From assembly GCA_036251205.1 (NCBI GenBank), contig CP133958.1:992001-1056000 (forward strand): a stretch of 64,000 nucleotides of DNA, written 5' to 3'. The stretch comes from Orbaceae bacterium BiB. Its GTDB lineage: Bacteria; Pseudomonadota; Gammaproteobacteria; Enterobacterales; Orbaceae. Below, one piece after another: positions 55,939 through 64,000 of this stretch. Below the pieces are notes generated by a model. It did no database searches and had not been told where the DNA came from. It saw nothing but the letters and a program-made list of their open reading frames with translations. Numbering within the stretch: position 1 is the stretch's first letter; each line of letters begins with the position of its first letter. Made by a program: the position numbers and the translations under genes.

Positions 55939-56727
55939 TTAAATCATTTTTTCTTCAAATTGAACAGGTGATAAATAGTTTAAATATGAATGTTTTCTTA
56001 CTCGGTTATAGTAAACCTCAATGTACCACAAGAGCATCGATTTAGCTTGTGCCATATTTTCTAGTTTGTGTCGGTAAATCCATTCTGTTTTTAAGGTATG
56101 GAAAAAGCTTTCAGCCACCGCATTATCCCAACAGTTACCTTTGCGACTCATACTACACGTTAAGCCATAAGCCGTTAATATAGCTTGGTAATCATCGGAA
56201 CAATACTGGCCACCACGGTCACTATGAACAATCACTTTACTTGGATAGCCCCGATGAAGCAAAGCCATAGTTAAGGCTTGACAAACTAGCGAGCTTTCCA
56301 TATGCGTATCCATCGCCCAGCCTATGATTTTACGAGAGTAGAGATCAAGTACAATCGCGAGGTATAACCACTGTCCGTTCACTTTAATATAAGTTATATC
56401 GCATACCCAAGCTTGATTAGGTGTGTCCATGGTAAAGTGCCTATCTAAAATATTTTCAGCGACCGGTTTGTTGTGGTTACTGTGCGTTGTTTGTTTATAC
56501 TTTTTGCGTTGTTTTGCTTTAAGGTGAAGCTTGTGCATTCGTCGACGAACTCGTTCACGTGATAAACAATAGCCTTCCTCCAAAAGTTCGACATGTAAAC
56601 GCCGATAACCATAGAGATGCCGATGATCTTCAAATAGTGTTTCAATCTTTTTGTCAAGCTGCTGATTAAACACTGTTCTCTGAGACGGTAATCGCTTTAA
56701 ATAGGCATAGTAACCACTACTTGACAC
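55939..56727 (-). CDS. IS3-family transposase OrfB (integrase core)
   Basis: A 262-residue DDE transposase part, with HTH_21 region (YGYRRLHVELLEEGYCLSRE), rve core (YIKVNGQWLYLAIVLDLYSR with the first Asp upstream in CDITY, VIVHSDRGGQYCSDDY with the second Asp) and the final Glu in NAVAESFFHTLKTEW. The frame is open upstream of this ATG (EFIKKQNTLSKRRLFHLF), as expected if the active product is an OrfA-OrfB fusion made by -1 frameshifting. Confidence 0.95.
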   Translation of the reverse strand: MSSSGYYAYLKRLPSQRTVFNQQLDKKIETLFEDHRHLYGYRRLHVELLEEGYCLSRERVRRRMHKLHLKAKQRKKYKQTTHSNHNKPVAENILDRHFTMDTPNQAWVCDITYIKVNGQWLYLAIVLDLYSRKIIGWAMDTHMESSLVCQALTMALLHRGYPSKVIVHSDRGGQYCSDDYQAILTAYGLTCSMSRKGNCWDNAVAESFFHTLKTEWIYRHKLENMAQAKSMLLWYIEVYYNRVRKHSYLNYLSPVQFEEKMI

Positions 56728-56792
56728 GTCAAATAGATGAAATAAACGACGCTTAGATAGCGTGTTTTGCTTTTTAATAAATTCGTACCTTG

Positions 56793-57086
56793 CTATTTCA
56801 GGCTCGCAAAGTACTGAGCGGCCTTTTTTAGGATATCGATCTCCTTTTTACGTAGCTCAAGCTCTTTTTTCATCGCTTTATTTTGACGCTCAAGTTCGTG
56901 ATAGTCTGGTTTTTTATTTGATTTTATCGCTTGATGGGTTGGTTTATTCATCGTTTGGTACATCCAATTACAAAATGTTTTGTAATTTATACCTAAATCA
57001 TTGGCTGTTTGTCGATAAGTTTGTTCGCTATTTAGGGCTAAATTGATCGCTTCTTGTTTAAATTGGGGATCGTATTTTTTAATCAT
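56793..57086 (-). CDS. IS3-family transposase OrfA
   Basis: A 97-residue protein with an N-terminal helix-turn-helix (FKQEAINLALNSEQTYRQTA, then LGINYKTFCNWM) and a C-terminal leucine zipper-like helix (MKKELELRKKEIDILKKAAQ). The A6G slippery heptamer at 56823-56829 near its end is the classic -1 frameshift signal joining OrfA to OrfB. It appears intact, so the element may still be active. Confidence 0.93.
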   Translation of the reverse strand: MIKKYDPQFKQEAINLALNSEQTYRQTANDLGINYKTFCNWMYQTMNKPTHQAIKSNKKPDYHELERQNKAMKKELELRKKEIDILKKAAQYFASLK

Positions 57087-57134
57087 TTGAGACTCCTTTT
57101 TTGTTACTAAAAAGTCTCCACTAAACTAGGAGCA

Positions 57135-57318
57135 CATCAAATATTAAGCCATTTAAATTCAGTGTCAACTTTTAAAAAAATAATTTTATAAAAGATGCAC
57201 CCAAAAATATCGATTTAACACATCGTATTTAATTGCCTAAGTTATGTCTAAAATCCAAAATAAAGAAGGGATCATCAAATTAAAATTTATAATAATAAGT
57301 TAATTGACATATCCCCAG
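57135..57318 (-). repeat. Cassette end with third effector-tail trace
   Basis: 57232-57318 matches 58405-58489: the 3' flank of the DUF6708-like gene followed by the codons DFRHNLGN of the tail fusion, then a stop and unrelated AT-rich sequence to the IS. It is the start of a third tail copy, cut off. Confidence 0.55.
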
Positions 57319-58164
57319 TTAAGGTTGCTCATAAGGATAGTATTTACCGACTAAGTCATACTGCTGCTCAATTTTAGTAAGCTCGTCAAGTGACTCGGCT
57401 CGTGAAGCTTTATCAATACCTTCTGGCCAGCTAAACTCAGGTGCAAAGCAGTGACATAATCGTCCTAACCAAAAGCGACCACGGATTTTACCTTTGTAAT
57501 TCATATTCGGCATACCGTTCATATAACACAATAACCAGCGCCACTCGCTGTGATTGATGTAATTAGCATTATTCCATAAGCTAAAATAGTCCATCAGGGT
57601 GTCCGTCTGTCGGTCAACTACCGCTGCAAAAAACTCCTGCTGCAAGAAGAAGCCTTTACGTGTCACCATTCCTTCAATATCTTGCCAGTCATACACTTTA
57701 ATGACCGGCTTATAAAGTTTTACAATTTCCCTTAAGGGAAAATAATAAAGTCGTTTACTTAAGCTCGGTTCATACACATAGACTTTACCGGTTTTGCGGT
57801 TAAAGCGCACGGGATACTCTGCCGGCCAAATAACGACTTTTGCTAATTGAGACAAGAATAAACTAAATAGGAATAAAGAAAATATAATTAATCCTAAAGC
57901 AAATGCTACATCACTGTATATATAATAAAGATCTATATCTAGAAATAACAATATTCCAATATAAATAGCAAAAAGAGATGCCCCACTTCCAGCTAACCTT
58001 ACAGCCATCTCTAAAGTACGGTCTATTTGGCTACAGGATCGTCCTATTTCAATAAGCGTATCATTGCCAAAACGGAGGTTAGTTAATTCGTCGTCGTTTT
58101 TAACCGGTTTAAATTTTACCAAGTCTTTAGGATAATGCTTATACCCCAATTTAAATTCTGCCAT
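57319..58164 (-). CDS. DUF6708-like membrane protein, T6SS immunity candidate, copy 2
   Basis: A 281-residue protein with two membrane segments at about 58-110 and a conserved cytoplasmic remainder (YPVRFNRKTGKVYVYEPSLS, YFPLREIVKLYKPVIKVYDW, GFFLQQEFFAAVVD, EWRWLLCYMNGMPNMNYKG). It fits the DUF6708 family found beside T6SS effectors. It is about 95% identical to the copy at 58490 outside the membrane segments, which differ almost completely. It starts 13 bases after the orphan tail at 58178. Confidence 0.75.
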   Translation of the reverse strand: MAEFKLGYKHYPKDLVKFKPVKNDDELTNLRFGNDTLIEIGRSCSQIDRTLEMAVRLAGSGASLFAIYIGILLFLDIDLYYIYSDVAFALGLIIFSLFLFSLFLSQLAKVVIWPAEYPVRFNRKTGKVYVYEPSLSKRLYYFPLREIVKLYKPVIKVYDWQDIEGMVTRKGFFLQQEFFAAVVDRQTDTLMDYFSLWNNANYINHSEWRWLLCYMNGMPNMNYKGKIRGRFWLGRLCHCFAPEFSWPEGIDKASRAESLDELTKIEQQYDLVGKYYPYEQP

Positions 58165-58177
58165 TACTTATTCCTAA

Positions 58178-58429
58178 TCATATTTCAAGATAATCTTCTA
58201 ATTCAATGGTAAATGCGGTTTCACTGCCTTGTTGCTCTTCAATAAAGCCGAGCACACTTATTTTTGTATCGACACTGTCATCAGCCACATACACTACCGG
58301 ACAAATAATTAACGAGCCTTGTTCATCCAGTGGATAAGTCACCATTTGATTTGGAGGAGGCCATGGATTAGCTGATTGACTGGCTTGCGTGCTAAAATCA
58401 GAATTGCCTAAGTTATGTTTAAAGTCCAA
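58178..58429 (-). CDS. Orphan effector C-terminal tail fused to a short leader, locus 2
   Basis: An 83-residue frame. From residue 11 on (DFSTQASQSANPWPPPNQMV, then YPLDEQGSLIICPVVYVADD and FIEEQQGSETAFTIELEDY) it matches the end of the effector at 59513 including the part that effector now encodes out of frame. The first 9 residues come from the flank. No ribosome-binding site is evident. It shows the same tail-plus-immunity duplication as locus 1. Confidence 0.7.
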   Translation of the reverse strand: MDFKHNLGNSDFSTQASQSANPWPPPNQMVTYPLDEQGSLIICPVVYVADDSVDTKISVLGFIEEQQGSETAFTIELEDYLEI

Positions 58430-58489
58430 AATAAAGAATGGATCATCAAATTAAAATTTATAATAATAAGTTAATTAACATTTCCCGTG

Positions 58490-59338
58490 TTAAGGTTGCT
58501 CATAAGGGTAGTGTTTACCAATTAAGTCATACTGCTGTTCAATTTTGGATAGCTCTTCAAGCGACTCAGCTCGTGAAGCTTTATCAATACCTTCTGGCCA
58601 GCTAAACTCAGGCGCAAAGCAGTGACATAATCGCCCTAACCAAAAGCGACCACGGATTTTACCTTTGTAATTCATATTCGGCATACCGTTCATATAACAC
58701 AATAACCAGCGCCACTCGCTGTGATTGATGTAATTAGCATTATCCCATAAGCTAAAATAGTCCATCAGGGTGTCAGTTTGCGGGTCGACTACTGCCGCAA
58801 AAAACTCCTGCTGCAAGAAGAAGCCTTTACGTGTCACCATTCCTTCAATATCTTGCCAGTCATAGACTTTAATGACCGGCTTATAAAGTTTTACAATTTC
58901 CCTTAAGGGAAAATAATAAAGTCGTTTACTTAACCGTGGTTCGTATACATAGACTTTACCTGTTTTACGGTTAAAGCGCACCGGGTAGTCGGCCGGCCAA
59001 ATAGCATTTTTTATAAAATATTGAGAAATTGATAATAAAACAACATATCCAGAAAGCAATATAAAACAAAAAATTACAACAATCTCCCATTTAGAACTGT
59101 ATTGAGTCAATGTTGTAAACATATAAAATAATACACCGATAAAAATTAGACCACCGATGCTGAGGCAAAAACCAAATGCCATCTCTAAAGTACGGTCTAT
59201 TTGACCACTGGTTCGTCCAATTTCAATAAGCGTATCATTGCCAAAGCGGAGGTTAGTTAATTCGTCGTTGTTTTTAACCGGTTTAAATTTTACCAAGTCT
59301 TTAGGATAATGCTTATACCCCAATTTAAATTCTGCCAT
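58490..59338 (-). CDS. DUF6708-like membrane protein, T6SS immunity candidate, copy 1
   Basis: A 282-residue paralogue of 57319, next to the full effector. Two membrane segments at about 55-110 (FCLSIGGLIFIGVLFYMF, then IVVIFCFILLSGYVVLLSI) differ strongly from copy 2, while the soluble regions on either side are nearly identical. If the effector acts on the inner membrane, the membrane segments would be the specificity part. It begins 14 bases after the restored effector stop, so it is the likely cognate immunity protein. Confidence 0.78.
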   Translation of the reverse strand: MAEFKLGYKHYPKDLVKFKPVKNNDELTNLRFGNDTLIEIGRTSGQIDRTLEMAFGFCLSIGGLIFIGVLFYMFTTLTQYSSKWEIVVIFCFILLSGYVVLLSISQYFIKNAIWPADYPVRFNRKTGKVYVYEPRLSKRLYYFPLREIVKLYKPVIKVYDWQDIEGMVTRKGFFLQQEFFAAVVDPQTDTLMDYFSLWDNANYINHSEWRWLLCYMNGMPNMNYKGKIRGRFWLGRLCHCFAPEFSWPEGIDKASRAESLEELSKIEQQYDLIGKHYPYEQP

Positions 59339-59512
59339 TACTTATTCCTAATCATATTTCAAGATAATCTTCTAATTCAATGGTAAATGAGGTTTCGCTG
59401 CCATTTTGCTCTTCAATAAAGCCTAACACACTTATTTTTGTATCAGTATCGCTATCCGCCACATACACCACCGGGCAAATAATTAACGAGCCTTGTTCAT
59501 CCAGTTGATAAG

Positions 59513-62500
59513 TCACCATTTGATTTGGAGGGGTGATAGATTAGCTGATTGACTTGCTTGGCTTGTAAAATCAGTCTTCATTTCCAACGTTGAAAGCACG
59601 CCCGCTGTATTATCACGGAAGGTAGTTGACTTAAACGTTGTCCCAGTCAAGTTATGACCGATTAAACAATTTTGACTACTCTCCTTTTTATCAACAATGA
59701 GTGAACCATAATAGCGAATGTTATCTGATTTATAATTGGGTAAAATTACGTTGAGGTAAATATCGTGTTTAGTATCCCAAAAGGCCAAGCTACTTTGCGA
59801 TTTTTTAGTTAAAAAGAGTTCATATCCCCGAGAAGCACCGTAAAAACCGTGAATAAGCTTTTTCACGCCATCTTCGGTTAAGGCGTAAGGAGATAAATTG
59901 CCATTTAGCTGGTTTAAGCCAAAATAACAACGGTCAAACCAGCGCTCCATGGCATTTAATGAGGTCAGTTCACTCATATAAGTACAAAATACCGATAAGA
60001 TAATACAAACAACAGATAAGGCAATGCCTATACCGGAACCGCCAAAAGCCATTGATGCAACTAAAAGAGCACCAGAGGCAACTTTCCACCATCCTGACGT
60101 TTTAAATCCAGAATTAATCTTCACTACTCCCCAAAATACTTCTTTTGCCCCTTCTAATGCTCCCCATAATTTTGCCATGATATTGAGTGTTTCTGCAAAA
60201 TTAATCAATGCTCTCATCACCATTTTTTCAGATAATGCCGCGGCTTTACCTGTGAGGGTGACCATTAGTTTATTTTCAACTTGACCGGCCATCTTGGCTA
60301 ATTTATCAACCGACTCAGCAACAAACTTTAAAGCGTTCATTGTGATGGAAACACTCGCAAATACAAGTCCACTCATCGTTTCATTGCGCTGCTCATCGGT
60401 TAAATTGGTCTCTTGCAGTTTTTTGCCGTTATCTATTAATAATTTTACTTGCCATGCTAATAAAAGCAGTTCAAATAGGATTGAAGCGCTGGTTGCTGCA
60501 TGTGCCCCCCTCAATTTAGGTGGATGAGAATTATCAATCGGTGTATTGCTGAGGTGTGGTGAAGACTCGCTTGCCGTAGTGGATGGCACGTTTTCTTTAA
60601 GGACATTTCCCATCTCCTGTGCACCTTCGATCATGGTATTGGCATGAATGGTGACATCAATGTGGTTATTGGTAATTTTAGTTAATAATGTTTTTACGGT
60701 TGCAAATCGATTACTGGTGCTGCTTGAAGCATACTTTTGCAAGTAAGCTTTTAGCTCGTTAATACTCTCTTGTGTCCCTTGACCTTTAAATTTCGCTGTA
60801 ATCAGCCCATCTTTATTGTTAACAACCTCAAAACCGCTAAAATGAGTGCCATGTTTTGTTTTTAGCTGAGTATCGAGCTCATTAAAACGCTCTTCTGGTA
60901 GGGTTAGGCTAAACTCTTCGGTAATTAAATGTGGGTTAACTTTTTTTGAGTCAATATTATTCATAACAACATTATCATCAATCACCGTTGCTAGTTTATT
61001 GACATCATTGGCCGCTCTATTACCCCGGTTGGTCCGTTTAACATAGTCTTCAATATTTTTAAAACCATCATCATCACAAAATACCGTTAAGGTGATAGTG
61101 GTTTTTTTTGTGCCGTCAATTTCTGCTTGTGAGGTGATTGAAATATTTTTATTACCCGCCAACGCGTTGATTTTACCCGTGTTGATATTGAATGTAATTG
61201 TTCGACTTTTCGCATTGACATGACCTGTATCTGCTAATACGTTTTGAACACCTTGGGCATTGGTGATTTTTTCTAATTGCTGACCTGCCACGTCAGGGAG
61301 GATGGACTGTGATTGCGCTAACGTAATAATCGGATTTCCAAGGCATGTGCTAATTAAAAAATTAGTGAGCTCACTGCTTTTATCGGCTAGCGACTTAATA
61401 TCACTCTCTTTCCAAAAAGAGGGGTTCTTTCCCGCAATCACTTTATGAAAGTAAGTTTCATCACTCGATAAGAGTTCATCCCATAATCCCATATCATAAT
61501 AACTGCTACCTTGTGTCCTGAATATTTGAATTGCATCGCCTAATATATCATTATGGGTGCCCTGATTATGGTAGTTGAACTCTCGCTCCCAAAATCTAAC
61601 GGTATTAAAACGCGATATTTTTTGTTCAGGAAAAGTGATTTCTTTCTTGTTTTCAAGTTGCTGTTTTCTACCCGTAAAAAATTCAGAAGCAGGTAATTTA
61701 TCACAAAATAACCAGCGGCAATAAAGGGTGTAATCTCGACCATTATTCTTTTTAATTTGCTCATACCGTTTTACTACCTCTGCAAAACGATGATATTCTT
61801 CCTGTTTTAATTGATCATTCAACTTTCCCCAGTATAGGTCAAAATCGTAATGAGCTTTTTCAGATTGAGACAAACTTATCGTCGTACTACCCGTTTGGTC
61901 AAATGTTCCCACAGTTCCGCCGTACTGCCATTTATCATCATTAAATAGTAGCTGAAAATTATCTAACCATGTAAAAGAGACAAGTCCTTCCTTGCTATTC
62001 TCATCAAAAGACTGTCTAACACCGATTTTATACTGCTCAATTAAATCATAATTTAATTTTTTATACTGACCTTCTGGCGTATGAAGCTCGTGATATTCAT
62101 AAGGAATATCACTTTTTTTGTCATCAATTTTATCGTGTAATTTAAAGTCACCGGTATAATTGACCTCGGCAAGGCGTTGAAAGTTTAAATCCTCAGCCAT
62201 CCCTAATGCATCTTCTAAAATAATCGCCCCAACCGTTTTTTTGTATTGATATTTGCGGGCATTGATAAAATGAGTAAAAGGAACTCGCTGTTCACTTTTA
62301 TCTTGATAATTAGGTAAATAGCGTAATTTACCGCAAATATTGGGCGTAAACTCTAAAACATTACCTAAAATAAATTCGCTTGATAAATCGATGCCTCGCG
62401 AATGCCCATCAGGTGCTTGAATAAATGATTTTAAATCGATTTGACTAAACCGAGCTAAATCTTGACTATTTTTATAATAATCACGCGTTTCTTTATTCCA

Positions 62501-63001
62501 CGGATAACGACTATAAGCAATCCATAAAAAGGGCTTATCATTTAATTCGTCGTTGCTAATATCAACCGAGATAAATGAAGCAGGGACATAATGATTATCG
62601 GCTAGACATCTAACTGGAAACGGAGCCCGGTCATCAACTTCAAGGTCTTCTGGTGCTTTTTCCCTTAATATCCCCCCCTCTAAAACCTCATAATAACGGA
62701 TGTACTCTTTTTTGTTAGCGGTTCCAGCAAGAATGTAAACATAGCCTTCCCGTAACACTCTTAAAACCTCATTATGGTCTTGTAACGGTTCTTTTGGCTC
62801 CCGGTCATCCAGAGAAAGCTGAGACGATTTCAAAAGCGAAAAGAGCGGTGAATAAGGAGAAGCCCACGCTTTATTTACCGCTGACTTTCTTAACAGTAAA
62901 ATCGGATATCCTTCTCGTTCGCAGGCATGCCCATTGTCTGTTAATGATGCAATTGCCGACACGCTAGAGGTGTCAACGCGCTGTGTATTTTCAGTAACCA
63001 T
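59513..63001 (-). CDS. T6SS effector of VasX/BTH_I2691-like type, frameshifted near its C-terminus
   Basis: A 1162-residue effector. The N-terminus HACEREGYPILLLRKSAV parallels CGVCQRMGFPLFLVRKAI of the locus 1 effector but keeps only one of the two cysteines; both then share LREGYVYIL and CLADNHYVPASFISVDI-like text. Hydrophobic helices lie in the last third (ASILFELLLLAWQVKLLI, then GGSGIGIALSVVCIILSVF), suggesting pore formation. The frame ends at LQIKW, but one lost base near 59520 explains this: the next frame continues with MVTYQLDEQGSLIICPVVYV to a stop at 59352, matching the orphan tail at 58178. ATG 63001 with AGGTAAAA upstream. Confidence 0.8.
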   Translation of the reverse strand: MVTENTQRVDTSSVSAIASLTDNGHACEREGYPILLLRKSAVNKAWASPYSPLFSLLKSSQLSLDDREPKEPLQDHNEVLRVLREGYVYILAGTANKKEYIRYYEVLEGGILREKAPEDLEVDDRAPFPVRCLADNHYVPASFISVDISNDELNDKPFLWIAYSRYPWNKETRDYYKNSQDLARFSQIDLKSFIQAPDGHSRGIDLSSEFILGNVLEFTPNICGKLRYLPNYQDKSEQRVPFTHFINARKYQYKKTVGAIILEDALGMAEDLNFQRLAEVNYTGDFKLHDKIDDKKSDIPYEYHELHTPEGQYKKLNYDLIEQYKIGVRQSFDENSKEGLVSFTWLDNFQLLFNDDKWQYGGTVGTFDQTGSTTISLSQSEKAHYDFDLYWGKLNDQLKQEEYHRFAEVVKRYEQIKKNNGRDYTLYCRWLFCDKLPASEFFTGRKQQLENKKEITFPEQKISRFNTVRFWEREFNYHNQGTHNDILGDAIQIFRTQGSSYYDMGLWDELLSSDETYFHKVIAGKNPSFWKESDIKSLADKSSELTNFLISTCLGNPIITLAQSQSILPDVAGQQLEKITNAQGVQNVLADTGHVNAKSRTITFNINTGKINALAGNKNISITSQAEIDGTKKTTITLTVFCDDDGFKNIEDYVKRTNRGNRAANDVNKLATVIDDNVVMNNIDSKKVNPHLITEEFSLTLPEERFNELDTQLKTKHGTHFSGFEVVNNKDGLITAKFKGQGTQESINELKAYLQKYASSSTSNRFATVKTLLTKITNNHIDVTIHANTMIEGAQEMGNVLKENVPSTTASESSPHLSNTPIDNSHPPKLRGAHAATSASILFELLLLAWQVKLLIDNGKKLQETNLTDEQRNETMSGLVFASVSITMNALKFVAESVDKLAKMAGQVENKLMVTLTGKAAALSEKMVMRALINFAETLNIMAKLWGALEGAKEVFWGVVKINSGFKTSGWWKVASGALLVASMAFGGSGIGIALSVVCIILSVFCTYMSELTSLNAMERWFDRCYFGLNQLNGNLSPYALTEDGVKKLIHGFYGASRGYELFLTKKSQSSLAFWDTKHDIYLNVILPNYKSDNIRYYGSLIVDKKESSQNCLIGHNLTGTTFKSTTFRDNTAGVLSTLEMKTDFTSQASQSANLSPLQIKW

Positions 63002-63040
63002 CGTTTTACCTATTCAAATTGATTTATCAATCGAGTGATA

Positions 63041-63988
63041 CTAATTATTATTTTGTTTTATACTTACCCAAATATCATTGTCTAATTGTACTAAACGTCT
63101 TTTTAGTGAGCCCGGAGCTAAAATTGCGGCTGAAATATGCGGTGAAATCGATTCGATACTGATTAAATCGACCTGATAAATCAGGCAGTAAAGCGCATAG
63201 ACTAATCTATCTTCAAGGTTGGTGAGACCACTACTTTTAGCCTCAAGCAGTTTTTTAGCTGATAAAAATAACGCATTAGGTGGCAAGGTTTGAGTATTAT
63301 CTTGCCACATTTTAACTAAGCCGAAAGTGGCTTTTGCCTCCTCTTGATACGGCAACGCATTCTGTAAAAATACCTGACTATACGAGAGAAAGTCATCCAT
63401 TGGTAAATTATTGGCGGGATTAATTTCAATGAGTTGACCATAATAATTGATATAGGTATAACGATGAATAAAATTAAATAATCCTGATAATAAAGGCTCA
63501 ACCGAGAGGCTTTCTTTTAATAATTGCAGTCGAATATGTTCATAAAAAGGGAAAAAAGACGGCTTTTCAGGGGCCATTAAGCGCCCTAGCATTAAACCTA
63601 AATCAATGATTTTTTCAGCAAGATGTTGAATGTCCAGTTCACTACTTATCCACGCACAAATATAATGTTTGTAATGAGAGCGCTCTTTTTCAGCTCGCGT
63701 TATCATGAAATCCAATAACTCGGGCTCTATCGTTTCTCCGGGTTTTGCCAGTAAAATCAAATGAGGGCAAAGTGTCGGTTCGTAGGATAAATCAGGACGT
63801 AAGATAGCGTTAAATTCATCGTCAGGAAAGACATCGTTAATATTTGCAAGCGCGAGGGGCTCGTCAAGTCTAACTGATTTTAACGGATCGACGAGTAAAT
63901 AACGGTAGCTGGTGGCTTGGTCTTTGAGTAAAGTGTTCAATAATTGATGCGTTGACAAAACAGATCCCTCAACGAATTCAGTAATCAT
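63041..63988 (-). CDS. T6SS effector adaptor-like protein (DUF4123-type), locus 2
   Basis: A 315-residue protein in the adaptor position before the effector (39-base gap). It is a paralogue of 20209 with the same landmarks: YRYLLVDPL, LRPDLSYEPTLCPHLILLAK, HYKHYICAWISSE, FFPFYEHIRLQLLKESLS and a C-terminal LKRRLVQLD. A VgrG or PAAR gene, if any, would lie beyond the window end. Assignment to the DUF4123-type adaptors is by position and general resemblance. Confidence 0.7.
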   Translation of the reverse strand: MITEFVEGSVLSTHQLLNTLLKDQATSYRYLLVDPLKSVRLDEPLALANINDVFPDDEFNAILRPDLSYEPTLCPHLILLAKPGETIEPELLDFMITRAEKERSHYKHYICAWISSELDIQHLAEKIIDLGLMLGRLMAPEKPSFFPFYEHIRLQLLKESLSVEPLLSGLFNFIHRYTYINYYGQLIEINPANNLPMDDFLSYSQVFLQNALPYQEEAKATFGLVKMWQDNTQTLPPNALFLSAKKLLEAKSSGLTNLEDRLVYALYCLIYQVDLISIESISPHISAAILAPGSLKRRLVQLDNDIWVSIKQNNN

Positions 63989-64000
63989 TATTATTTATGC

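Larger units (their letters stand above)
55904..57134 (-). mobile_element. IS3-family insertion sequence (IS150/IS51-like)
   Basis: About 1.23 kb with two overlapping-phase transposase frames and imperfect terminal inverted repeats. Both ends share TTTAGTGGAGA, the outer parts starting near TGC at 55904 and 57134. Exact ends are uncertain by one or two bases and I cannot confirm a target duplication. It adjoins the truncated hsdR on one side and a T6SS cassette on the other. Confidence 0.85.

Overview
The window looks like a chromosome segment of an AT-rich gammaproteobacterium. The best guess is the Orbaceae (Gilliamella/Orbus/Frischella type, insect-gut symbionts). This rests on low GC, gammaproteobacterial core genes (hcp-nsrR, epmC, epmA, zinT), a beta-glucoside PTS and orphan type VI secretion (T6SS) effector clusters. 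The genus is inference; no rRNA or core phylogenetic marker is present.

Layout. (1) 1-10.3 kb is ordinary chromosome: the 3' part of hcp with the NO-sensing regulator nsrR, the EF-P hydroxylase epmC, and a beta-glucoside module (PRD-type activator, EIIB-EIIC fusion, GH1 6-phospho-beta-glucosidase, separate EIIB and EIIA, then a periplasmic histidine phosphatase and a NagB-like enzyme). (2) 10.3-12.9 kb holds an alpha/beta-hydrolase that seems to have lost an internal segment, zinT with a near-perfect Zur palindrome, a parA stub and the 3' part of a tRNA-Ile2(CAU) gene, which is a likely integration scar. (3) 13-21.2 kb, minus strand, is T6SS effector locus 1: adaptor-like protein, 1465-aa VasX/BTH_I2691-type effector with a hydrophobic C-terminal region, and three near-identical lipoproteins separated by orphan copies of the effector's own C-terminal tail. 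(4) 21.4-29.3 kb holds pieces of a PFGI-1-class integrative conjugative element (ICE): frameshifted tyrosine integrase, MobH/TraI_2 relaxase, a trimeric autotransporter adhesin, then small ICE genes on the plus strand including a nonsense-mutated radC. (5) 29.3-37.4 kb is chromosome-like: an epmA pseudogene with three lesions, an operon of WG-repeat protein, lipoprotein, Sel1-repeat protein and membrane protein, a pseudopilin and an IS982-type fragment. (6) 37.4-45.9 kb holds further ICE genes on the minus strand: SNF2-type helicase, DUF6094 methyltransferase, DUF3275, a STY4534-like replication protein, and a RelBE-type pair with a frameshifted toxin. (7) 46-57.1 kb is a patchwork: polymorphic toxin with two small immunity candidates, SOS-controlled umuDC, membrane and DUF6882-like proteins, and an hsdR 3' fragment abutting an IS3-family element. 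(8) 57.1-64 kb, minus strand, is T6SS effector locus 2, organised like locus 1: adaptor, effector (frameshifted near its C-terminus), DUF6708-like membrane protein, orphan effector tail, second DUF6708-like protein.

Three patterns stand out. First, both T6SS loci expand by duplicating a cassette of effector C-terminal tail plus immunity-like gene, leaving orphan tails between immunity paralogues. Second, nearly every ICE gene is preceded by a leader able to form two overlapping hairpins, one terminator-like with a U-tract, just upstream of a strong ribosome-binding site. Three of these leaders sit in a longer conserved element of about 220 bp with a hairpin showing a compensatory base-pair change. 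Third, two of these long elements are inverted repeats flanking about 19 kb, so that segment could invert. The ICE looks defunct in this window: integrase, radC, parA and relE are all broken and no type IV secretion genes are seen.
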